From the NCBI RefSeq assembly GCF_004027225.2, contig NC_044279.2:53530744-53594743 (forward strand): a stretch of DNA of 64,000 bases. The letters run 5' to 3'. The notes under the pieces were generated by a model. The model made no database searches. It was not told the DNA's origin and saw only the letters and a program-made list of their open reading frames with translations. A program made the translations under genes and the position numbers. The first letter of the stretch is position 1. Each line of letters starts with the position of its first letter. Positions 51,428 to 61,531 of the stretch are shown here, piece by piece. The DNA is from Strigops habroptila (lineage: Eukaryota > Chordata > Aves > Psittaciformes > Psittacidae).

Positions 51428-51430
51428 CTT
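51420..51430 (-). promoter_or_regulatory. YY1-type motif over the MRPS35 start codon
   Basis: The minus-strand AAGATGGCGGC matches the YY1 consensus and contains the initiator ATG itself, an arrangement common in ribosomal and mitochondrial protein genes. Confidence 0.6.
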
Positions 51431-51712
51431 CGGGCCTGCCGCGCAACCCCCCCCCCCCCAGCCAACCCGCCGGCACGACAGTAGCCGGCCCGGGCCACGC
51501 CAGCTGGAAAGGCGAACCGGAGCAGTTCCCCGCCCTCAAGGAGGACGGGAGCGGGCAGGGCAGCGGTCGGCGAGGGAAGGGGAGGGCCCGAGCTCAGTGA
51601 GGCTTCAGGGGCGTGACGAAACCGCAGCAGTGAGCTTATGGCCCCACAGAGCGGGGCGGAAGGCAGAGGAGGAGCGGAAAGTGCTGTACGGTCGTGCTTT
51701 GTGTCGTGCCTC

Positions 51713-51722
51713 CGCCATCTTA
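51713..51722 (-). promoter_or_regulatory. Second YY1-type motif upstream of MRPS35
   Basis: AAGATGGCGG on the minus strand, about 290 bp upstream of the first motif, near the outer edge of the CpG island. Confidence 0.5.
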
Positions 51723-52170
51723 CTGCCTGTAGTTCGCACCCGCGCTGAGGGGGCGCGGCCGGTCCCGGGCTGTGGCCCCAGGGGTGGGGTCGGGGTTTTT
51801 GCGTTGGCTGTTTCGCCGAAGTTGGTTTCTTCCTCTCACAAATAAAAATACAAGTTCTCGGTCCGAGTGCTTTTTCTACTACCGAAATAGGGACTAGCTC
51901 CTCCACCGACCCCTGAAGCAAATCTCCCTGCATTTCTTTAGCAAAACGCAAACAGGTTCAGCCCTGTGTGAACCTGTACTAGAGAATGCTGGTTTTCTTC
52001 AGTGACAGCTTTTTTCTGCTTCCTAGAACCTGTTGCATGCAAGAGTAAGTGTTCTTTATAGCCATACATTTGTACCCCTGGCCATGCTCAAAGAGTTCTT
52101 GGCTTTTAATCTGTTTGCTTCAGGTTACAACATACCCGTAATGTATTTTATGCTTACATTATTAATATAG

Positions 52171-52295
52171 CATAGAATCATAGAACGGTTTGGGTTGGAA
52201 AGGACCTTAAGACCATCTAGTCCCAGCCTCCCTGCCATGGGCAGGGACGCCTCGCACTAGACCGTGTTGCCCAAGGCTCTGTCCAGACACGCTGC
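52171..52295 (-). mobile_element. CR1 LINE 3' terminus
   Basis: CATAGAATCATAGAACGGTT, TGGGTTGGAAAGGACCTTAA and CCTCCCTGCCATGGGCAGGG are the canonical CR1 end in reverse. The copy breaks off after about 120 bp at TGTTGCCCAAGGCTCTGTCC. Confidence 0.9.
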
Positions 52296-55200
52296 TGTTT
52301 ATGTTAACTTTTACTAGAGAAAGTGAATATCAAATTGTCTACTTCAGAAGGGTGGTGTTTTTTTTCTTAAAAAACATTTAAGGGATGTTCTAGTTGATAG
52401 AATAAAGAGCTCTCAGGAATCACAGCTTCCTTCAGAATCCTTATTGTCAAAGCAGCCTCTTTTCTACAGCTGTGTTTAAACAGACCAAATTATGTCTTAT
52501 CACAGATTTCTTTGTTTAGATTTCTTTGACTCAGCCAAGCTAAACACAGGCCCACATTTCTTAAAGGTGGACAAAATTGAAGTGCCCCAGATCCAGAGTG
52601 TCTTTGTTGAACTCATCATATTCAGCAGATTCATCACCATGTTTGTAAACTGGTGATGTTACAGGAATACAGACTTATATGAATAGGCTAGGAAATGCAC
52701 TAGGATGAGAAAGATCTCCACAGCCACCAAGGTTTGATCAAAATCTTCCATCAGGACTCTTTCTCCATTCCATCTTGTTTGGCTTCTCCAACAGATGTGT
52801 ACCTAAAAAAAATCCAGTTCACACAGAGCAAGTGGATTTCTTATAAAAGAAAAGCAGGGAAAAACCTGCCAAACACTATTTTTTGGTAGATGTTACTGTT
52901 CAATTAATAAATGTTTGTGGCTGGTTTTTTTTTATTTAATGTTTTGCCATCCTAGTAAGCTTTACCAGAAATCTCAAAAAAAAAAAAAAAAAAAAAAAGT
53001 GTAAGGGGAAGAAGAACAGACGTTATTTAGAAACTCAGATAGGCAGAAAGATATTGGTGATGTTAGATAAGTGTGTGTTTATGTAATTAAATCATAGATT
53101 ATGTTACTACTCTTCTCCTTTTTCAATTTTTGTGATTTCTTTTCCATCTTCTTAGTGGAAAAGCCAGCATTTACAAAGGCTCTGTCATCTCTCTCAGTAA
53201 GAGATTATGGTTCCTCTTTAATTTTTCCACTCAGGTTCAATTCCACTTTGACCATTCAATAAGTAAAAATTTACTGGTGAAAGAAGGAATTTCCTTCTAT
53301 GATCGAATCCCACTTCTGGTTAACGTTCTGAGTTCATGGAGCAGTGGCACGGTAATATTACCAGGTAGCTATATACCTTTCTGCCTGTACTAAAGCTAAG
53401 TCAGCCTGGGTTAATGTGATTGCCTGGAACACAATGGGAAGACACTTGGCCAGTGTCTCTGTGATTGAGCTCTTTAAATCTATGCAGAATAGATTATGAA
53501 TACTGAAGCCTGTCTTTCTGATCATGTTGCACATACTCTAGGATAAGTAAAGAGTTTAGAACTACCAGAGAAAGTAGTAGACAGTTGTTTTAAATTACAA
53601 GAGATGGATGAAATAGAAGATTTCTTGGGAATGAGGTGTATAATTACAGAAGAGTTACTGCCTCAGACTCCAGATTGGTACAGAAAGAGAAGGTAATGCA
53701 GACCTGTAACATTAAGAGTTTCAGGTTTTGTTTACTTCTCTTTAATATCAGCTTGGTAGTCAATTAAAGGTTGTATAAAAAGGCCTACAGAAAAAAAGCT
53801 TTGTGGGATCTTTTTAACAGAATATCTGACTTTTTAAACTCATACAGGTAAATGGAAAATGTGCAGCTGCACTTATCCTGCAATCACGATCTTCGTCATC
53901 TTTCCAAACTCTCCAGTTATAACATACATCTCTTATGTAGAAAGTCTCTCTGGAAGAAACAGTTACATTTTTATCAATCTTTTCAAATATACCTGTTATA
54001 AGTATCCACTTTTAATGATATTCTGTTACAACCTCAATACCAATATAAGTATCCTTCTCCTCCAGTGCATTGCTAATGATTTAAACAAACCCAATAAAAC
54101 AATGCTAGGACACTTAATATAATTGAAGATAGGAATCAAGTAACAGTTGAGGTTCACTCTACAAGAATTTAAATTGTCTCTTATTATTTGAAGTCTCACC
54201 ATGACTGCTATCTGATACCTCTTCATTAATTAGAATAGGTACAATATTTCAATCAGTAATTTTGTCTTCCTTTTATGCAACATAAGCACATCAAGAGATA
54301 CTTTGCCCTATGTGGTAGCAATTTATTTTAGTTTATAAAATTTATTTAGTGTTCTTATTCTTTTTATCCTGGTATTAAAAATACTATGGCTTTCTACGAA
54401 GATGTACTATTATTGTAATTACCTTAAGAATTCTGCTGACCTAAGTAAACAGCACTAAACTTAAAAGACTAAGCACACCTTAAACTTCAGACCAAGCTAT
54501 TCTCTATTGCCTCGGCAGAATAACGTGAGATCAGCAGAATTTGGCTTCACCATTGTAAAAAATAACTCTCATGGAATGCATTATAATTGTTTGATTTACC
54601 ATAGTGCCTAAAATGGCAAACATGTTCAGGACCTTATGATGCTGCTTTCAATAAACAAAATGTTCTCAATCAGCATATAATGCCAAGTTAGAAAATGCAC
54701 CCGCATTTTCTAAGATACAAACTTCTCCTTATTCTCAATATTTCAATTTAACAATTCCCATCTTTCCAAAAGCCTACTGAAATGGCAGTGTAATTAGCAA
54801 GGTTTTGTACTTTGTCACAATTGTTTCATCACAGTGTATGATTATTGTCTAACCAGTAAGGTTGAGAACAATGATGCCTGAAGCCATGACATCTCAGTTA
54901 TTTACTTTCTGCTATGGATCTCCCAAACCATTGAATATCATATCTAATTTTGTTGGGCCCAACTTTGTCTTTACCATAAAACTATTAACCAAACAGGTCA
55001 GTGCTGTGTGCAAATGAGAGCAACATGCACTTCCATAGTGCGCACAGCCCACAGTGGCTATTGGTAAACCATCAGTCTGATAGAAATTAGTGCACTTTAA
55101 ACTTAGCTGAACTATGTTTCAAGAGTCATGGAACTGAATACTTTTCACAGTTCCCAAGCAGCCTAATCTGAAGAACCGTTTTGAAAACAGGGATTCTTTT

Positions 55201-55372
55201 CTTTTACTAGGACAAACTGGGGAAATGTTATACATGCACCTTGCTCGCTTGTGAAGGGCGTGATCTGGGAGCTCTTCTGCACATCAGATGCTTTGCACAT
55301 TTCTGTGGGAGTTCAAGAGGGTGAAGGTTCGCTCTCATGTGACTGCTGGTGGTCGTATGCCATGTCCAGAGC

Positions 55373-55398
55373 GGGGAGGGCTAGGAGGGGAGGGGGAG
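55373..55398 (+). promoter_or_regulatory. G-rich, G-quadruplex-prone patch
   Basis: GGGGAGGGCTAGGAGGGGAG followed by GGGG gives at least four short G runs with small loops, in an otherwise AT-rich region. Function unknown. Confidence 0.35.
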
Positions 55399-56627
55399 GC
55401 TTGCTGGGTGGGATCTCCGGGCACTCTCCAGGGTGCTGAATCCCCTTGAGCGTGCTCCGGAAGGGAATTAATCAAAATGTGTTTTCAATATACACGCTGT
55501 TGTGCTTTCCCCCTCTTGTCATTCCTATGGGCAGAGGACCTGTGTCTGTGGGCAATACCACCGGGTGTATACAGCGTTCTTATTGTTTCCAGACTGAAAA
55601 CTGCATCCTTCAAATGAAGGAACTCTTCTTGTCAATCAATATTTTACACTGGTAGCCTTCTTGCCCTTCCGTTTGGGCTGCATCTTCACCATGTTTCCCA
55701 GTGCTTTAGTATGGGACATGTAATAGCATTATTGTACCTGTCAATGCAACCAGCACTTCTTCCATTTTTATTGCACAAAATGGCAGAGTTTGCCTGGATA
55801 GAGTGGATGGTTGGGTAACACAAAAGATTAATGAAACCAAATAAGCAAATGGAGGAATAACATATAGTTGGCTTTACTTGGGGATTGCTATATGTCTGTT
55901 GTCAGTGATTTTTACTTTAAGAGAGCTAGCTATTTTTCTCTGTCTTTATAGTCGAAGTTTGTTGAGTAGCTTTTTAACCAAAACCAGAATTAGAGACTTT
56001 AAAGAGAAACTTTCAGCCCGTATGCTTGCAACGTTGATGAAATTTCAAAAAATGAAATGGACACGTGTGGTAGGAATAGACAGCCAAACTGATCTGGAAG
56101 TTGCTAGTAGTTCCCCCTATACTGATCATATGAATTAATTAATTAATATTTCCACCAGGCATAGAGTTTGTTTAATTACAGTCAGCATAACAACCGTATT
56201 TCATAGTATAAGATCTACACATATATGATTGATATATATCATGCTAAGAGGCTGACCTTTTATTCACATCACAGCTGTTACTGATTACTTGAAGAACTTG
56301 CATATTCAGTTTCATTTTTCCAGTAAAACATTTTATTTTCAGTTTGAACAGAGAGAAAAAACTGCCTAACTGAAAGAGTCATCTTCATTTCTTATAGCAA
56401 TTCCATTCTGGAAATGAGAGATTTATAGAATTGTTAGATACTACTCTGGGTCAAGCAGTCAGCCTTGGAGACTATCTATATTAATACTAAAATAATGTAG
56501 CAGTGCCAACATGCATAAAAGGCAATTCAGCATTTCAGATCTTTCCCCATTTAGTAAAATGCTGCAATATGTTTTCCTGGACAAGCTTTAGGGAGTGAAT
56601 GGAAGCCCAGTGTCACAATCTGCTGAT

Positions 56628-56662
56628 TTTTTATGTACCATCCTTCCAATGGTACATAAAAA
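56628..56662. repeat. Perfect inverted repeat, 14-bp arms, 7-nt loop
   Basis: TTTTTATGTACCAT and ATGGTACATAAAAA flank CCTTCCA. Just downstream lies a short direct repeat of ATACCCAAGTCAT (two copies). Confidence 0.75.
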
Positions 56663-58349
56663 TATATATATACCCAGATACCCAAGTCATATACCCAAGT
56701 CATGATAATTTATGTTCAGCATGTCCTTGCAAAGAAGAATATTTGTATTCATGGTGCACATTACATGGATTGCAAAGTGCTCTACAGACAACTGAACTAT
56801 CTAACGTATTTGCAAGACAGGTATTACCCCATTTTCAAACTGCAGTTCAAAAATGAGCAGTACGGGAAGTACTGTTACATGAATTTGGAGCTCAAGTCTA
56901 TACCCCTTTCCAAGATCCCTAATTCCCCACAGTAAGCTTTGGTGTACAGTCCTTTGTAAGACCATTGGCTCACGAGACTGGGAAGTTCAAGCAGAAAGCA
57001 AGGGTTGGCATTTTGCCTCTGACATGCAGCCGGGTCACAACCAGTTCAAGCCACACAACATGCTGAATTTGTGCCCTGACATAATCATTGCTAAGAAAAG
57101 ATTATGTAGCTAAGCCAGAATGGTACATGGCACTCATCAGTGTCTAACTTTTAGGTATCCAGTTCTGGCAGTGGAATTCACTTCCCAAACCCAAAAAGCA
57201 GATGTTCAAGAGCACCACGTGCAGAAAGCTGAGGTCCTGAGAATGAAATTTGAAATGAACAGAGGAGTATGGGAATGTTTCACAAGCCTTGGCTATTATT
57301 TACCTTTCAAAGTCTTTTCTAGTATTTGGGTTTCATATTATTTCTTTATTCTTCTTGCATGACTGATTAACACTTTTCTTCTAAAATACTGCCTCATGAG
57401 GACACAGTGATGATGATATCAATAGAAAATGGAGTTGGTCCTGTGCTTAGGGTGGTTTCCTGAGAAGTATCTCCTTGTCAAGAAGGGGTTCAAATCTGCA
57501 TCTCAAAACCAGACATTTCCCTGTGCCTCCCCATGCTGGCCTTTTGGTTTTGAGTTATCACACACTTGCTGTGCCAAGTGCTAAATACAGTGTGGGGTAG
57601 ATATGCTCTGTAAGCATGTGGACTGCATCAGGCACATCAACATTAAACATGAGATGAGAAGTGACCCCAGCCATATAAGCCACAATTTTGTTTGGCCACA
57701 TTTTTTTGAGGGGCATTATATGCTTATATAATATTACCAGTGAAAACTTAAGCAGTTAAATATTCCTGAAATCATGCATTTGCATTTCACAGAAGTAATA
57801 AATTAATTAGTTGACTAGTTGAATTTGAGAGTTTGGCCCAAAGAAGTGATATACTACATTTGGGGTGTGTGTGAAGGAATGAGTTCATGTCTTCCACAGT
57901 TTGGTCTAATCAAATCTTAATCATCTTTCTGTTGATCAAGAAATAGGAGTCAGATGGTCTGGGTTCTATGCAGTGATTTCAGAAGTGCTGCTATTATGTG
58001 AATTTCTGCATTTGCAGTGAATCTGCATACTGCTTTTCACTCAAGGGAAACTTATTTTAAACCTTAAAATATCCAAGATAATTATTGTTTGTTTGTTTGG
58101 ATTTATTTTTTTTCCCTGACATACTTTGGATAGTTATTTACAGCTTGAACAATTATATTCAGGGGAGGTCAGAGGTGAGAACAGACAGCAGTTTTTGCAT
58201 TTAGGAAATTACTGTCTGGGAAGGTTAATACAGCAGAAAGCGTAAAAGTATTACTTAATTCAGAAAACATTTCAGGGAAGAAGCTTGAGCAAAAACCCAG
58301 AGAAGGATTTCTGTGGCTCCAGTCAGGTATTAGTGCTTCTCCGTGGACC

Positions 58350-58440
58350 ACCTACTGTACCTTCTGGAATACTGTATTCAGTTCTGGGCACAGTGTAAAC
58401 TGGTTCACACAGCTTCCAAGGACAGTGTTCTGGAGGGGTT
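58350..58440 (+). mobile_element. Small CR1-like relic
   Basis: CTTCTGGAATACTGTATTCA followed by GTTCTGGGCAC corresponds to the CR1 phrase 'cagtactgtgtccagttctgggc'. It is short and diverged. Confidence 0.45.
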
Positions 58441-59325
58441 GATTTTTAAAGAAGAATAAACTTAAGACTGATCAAACTATGTTTATCAGAAAAATAAAGG
58501 AACTAAAAACATTTTTTTTTTTTCAGTGATACAGAATCATAACTGGGAAACCAGGAAAGTAACTTTCTGGGATAATCTTTCCAAGGAATGAGACGTCTTA
58601 GCCCCATGAGCAATTTTGATAAAAGTTGAAGACCATGTACAATGGCAACATTCCCCCAGAGCCGGAACAGAAGATGAAATGGTTACCTCTGTTTCACTCT
58701 TGACCACATGACTGTGGAAAAGCAACTCATGTTCAGAATGCTGGCGTTCTGGACAACAGTCTGATATCTATTACGGAAGGGAGAAAAAGAGAGAAATAGC
58801 AGTATTCACTTTCTCCTTCCTGATTAGAAAGTTCAGCAATAAAATTAGGAGTTTGATGCTGGAATGGTTCTGTTTGGGATTCTTTTCCTCCCAAATTAAT
58901 AAAACAAAAAAACCCAAAAGAGCTGTAGTTCAGAAAGGCAACAACAGTAGAGAACTCCATTACTTAATGTAACATAATGAAGTGCTGCTTTTGGTTTTGC
59001 CAAAACTTTGATGGGAAAAACCAAACAATTGAAGCTGCCTCTTTAGGCTTCCTCAATATGAAAGCCTGCTGCAGAGCATCCAGCTAGCTACAAGCAACAC
59101 CTAATTCAGTTTCTTTAAAGATGTGCAGTAAGGAAATGCCACTTTTAACCCGTTGCAATTAAGTGTATGCAGATAAGAAAAGAGCTGGGAGGGGAAGGAG
59201 GATGATCCAGCAAAATTAAGCTGTTGCTTGTGATTGCTGGTTTGAGAACAGGAAGAAGCAGAAGCAATTTCTCTCTGAAGTTGTCAAAACTGTTCCTAGT
59301 TCTTTCTCTGCCTTTGCAAGGGCAG

Positions 59326-59335
59326 CCATATAAGG
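59326..59335 (+). promoter_or_regulatory. Perfect CArG box (SRF site) that may double as a TATA box
   Basis: CCATATAAGG fits CC(A/T)6GG exactly, and its ATATAAG core resembles a TATA element. It sits upstream of a moderately GC-rich, pyrimidine-led segment that ends in a possible splice donor (AAA|GTAGGT near 59494). This could be the promoter and noncoding first exon of the KCNQ1-like gene at 61149; inference only. Confidence 0.4.
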
Positions 59336-60258
59336 CAGATAGAAGGGAGGGCTCCTGCCTTCCGCAGGGTGGGACTTGATAAGCTGGGGCAGTCAGGCAC
59401 CAGCTTCTCTCCCCGCACCTACCCAGGGAGTCTGTTGCATGGAGCTGAGGGAGCAACAAGGAGAAGGAATAGAAGGACATGCAACAAGAGAAAGTAGGTT
59501 CAGGGTTTTCTGTGTTTTGTGTCTGACTGTGTGGGATGCCCTGTTTTGATCAAGCGGGCTAGCAAATGTGTTTCGGGTGGCTTTGTTTGCAGCTGCTGGG
59601 TAACCAGCCTTTGCTACAAGCACTTGTCTAGATAGCCTCAGCACCGTAAAATGAATGGTGTGGAGGGAGTGTACTTCTCATAGGTGTTTCTTATGTTCTT
59701 GTTAAAGTTAGACCTAGATGAAGGGCTTTGTGTTTTAACTTTAATGTTCGGTCCCTCCAGCTTTTTGTTGTTCAGAGAAAGGATGAGGGAAAACAAGTAT
59801 TTCTCTATATGCTATAGGACTAATGTAGAAATGCATCAGTTCACCTTACCATGACCAGTGTTCAGAAATGAGCACGCTGTAACTGACGTTCTCTCTCTAA
59901 ATTACTTGATTCTGCTGAGGCTAAAGTAACTCAAAATGTGGGTGTGAATCTCTCCCCCTCTTCTGAAGAGCAGTCAGCTGCAACTCCTAAGCACGTGGGA
60001 TTTATACTGCAGATAACACAGTACATTACGATATGACATTAGAGACATAATTTTAACATTGACATCAGCAGTGCTTTGAAGTTAAAGTACATCTCATGGT
60101 ACTTTTAATATTCTTATATTTTCGCAATTTTTTCATATTTCTATTTTAGCTAAGCATTTTAAATAAGGAACCTTTTCATGGTGGTGTGAAAGAAATGAGG
60201 CAGTAGAAAACAATTACACTTCAGGAAGACCGCTGCTCTCAGTCTCACAAAATGATTA

Positions 60259-60294
60259 ACATTGCTGCTAAGTATTTGTGTATAGCAGCAATGT
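60259..60294. repeat. Perfect inverted repeat, 12-bp arms, 12-nt loop
   Basis: ACATTGCTGCTA and TAGCAGCAATGT, about 0.85 kb upstream of the KCNQ1-like start codon. The stem does not extend, so a miRNA precursor is unlikely. Confidence 0.65.
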
Positions 60295-61148
60295 AAGTCT
60301 GGCCCATGAAATACATATTGATCTATAAGAGCCTTATTTTCTATTCTGTGTTCTGTAGGTACTTGCTTGAGAGTACTAAAGTTAGCAGCAAACATTAAAT
60401 GGTTTGAAGAAAATCAAGAATCAGGCCAGGAGTCTTTGATCTTTTCCCTTATAACAATATTAACCTCTCAGTTGCAGTTATTGTTAACGGCATCATCATT
60501 TCTACACTTGAGAAGAATTGTTCATGAGTACCATGGGCTGCAAGATCAGATCCTGTGAGGTGACTGAAAGAATTTATTCAAGTCCTAAAAACTTTCTGTA
60601 ATGCTGATGCTCTAGATAAGATCTCTTGAAGTGTAGGTGTTAAGTTCAAAACTTCTATCAGGTGTGTTTCAGGTAACAGCCAGTTTATAAATTCTAGGAA
60701 ATTTTCACAGGTCCACTTCTACTCAGGACACTTCAAGAACTGCTCAGCTTAAAATAATGCCATAAGGTCAACTCCCAAGGTAATTTTGCTGCTATACTTG
60801 TGTTGCACTATTCAAATAGTTTTAAGCTTCCTTCTTAACAAATGTAACTGTGAATCTTAATTTTCTTTCTTCCTCCAGAACTCAACCTCTTTCCTTTCCC
60901 AGCCTTCTGTTACTTCTGGCATCTAGCATGTGCTGTTGTGTAATATGTTTCTCTGATTTAATTTCAGAGACTGTGAGTGACAGCAGGTGACAGGCTGACA
61001 GCTCACACTTGTGTCACAGAGAAGCTCCGTGATAACAGCAGAAACTCATCAGCTGCTGGAGAACACCCTCAGCAGGGAGGACATACAGTACCTTCATTGT
61101 GATTTTAAATATTGATCAGCATTAGTAATACCTGTGTGTTGTTACAGA

Positions 61149-61531
61149 ATGTCCTGTGATAGCGGAGAAACCGTTGGGCACCCCATGTATAACCGCTGTG
61201 AACAGGTTCAAGGCTCCACTTCCCAACTGAGCAGTCTGAATGGAAATAGGGAACCTGCAGCATTGCTGGGAGCCAGGGGGAGCTTAAGCAATATGCAGTA
61301 TTCTTCTGTGGCGCTGGATCCAGAGACTCCAGGGAATAATGGAGCTGGGATTCCCTGCAACCCTGAGGAAAGCACAAAAGCTGCAGCCTTGGCAGAAGGT
61401 GAAGTCCGCAGGGCCTGTACGACAAAGTGTTTCTGTAGCCGTTACTTAACTAAAACTAGTACGCAGGGAGATGTCTACAACTTCCTGGAGAGGCCCAGTG
61501 GATGGAAGTGTTTTATCTATCATTTTATTGT
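61149..61531 (+). CDS. KCNQ1-like voltage-gated K+ channel, coding exon 1 (partial gene)
   Basis: The ATG at 61149 opens 127 codons plus 2 bases, closed by donor GTAAGT. The last residues ([20 protein letters not shown], then [10 protein letters not shown]) match the start of the Kv7.1/KCNQ1 channel, where the equivalent is [22 protein letters not shown] just before helix S1. KCNQ2-5 instead have YNVLERPRGWAF, so this is KCNQ1-type. Human KCNQ1 exon 1 also ends after two bases of a valine codon in the same HF.V context. The rest of the N-terminus (Ser-rich, with a Cys cluster CTTKCFCS) is unlike human KCNQ1's proline-rich one. A TTGTTACAG just before the ATG could be an acceptor from a 5' noncoding exon. 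Later exons must lie beyond the window; KCNQ1 has a very long intron 1. Inferred to be a KCNQ1 paralog, not KCNQ1 itself. Confidence 0.85.

Larger units (their letters stand above)
51140..51800. promoter_or_regulatory. CpG island and promoter of MRPS35
   Basis: An abrupt GC- and CpG-rich segment spans MRPS35 exon 1 and about 0.37 kb upstream. It contains two AAGATGGCGG motifs and several GC-box-like stretches, and no TATA box, as usual for a housekeeping gene. Long frames on both strands here reflect composition only. Confidence 0.8.
52296..59300. other. Intergenic region upstream of the KCNQ1-like gene
   Basis: No coding exon is recognised. It contains an A23 tract at 52976-52998, a G-rich patch at 55373-55398, an inverted repeat at 56628-56662 and a small CR1-like relic near 58350-58440. 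I looked for REP15, a single-exon gene next to MRPS35 in humans, and saw no frame long enough. Confidence 0.5.

Noticed and set aside
51037-51951. Open frames on both strands in the MRPS35 CpG island, including a 214-codon minus-strand frame
   Set aside because: GC-composition artefacts overlapping exon 1 in other frames; no recognisable protein.
60241-60300. Hairpin with TAGCAGCAATGT resembling miR-15/16 or miR-103 seed text
   Set aside because: Only 12 bp of stem, pairing does not extend, and the sequence departs from those microRNAs after the first bases.
61134-61148. Start of the KCNQ1-like frame at 61134
   Set aside because: The codon is GTG and the stretch looks like the end of an intron (TTGTTACAG); the ATG at 61149 is the likely start.
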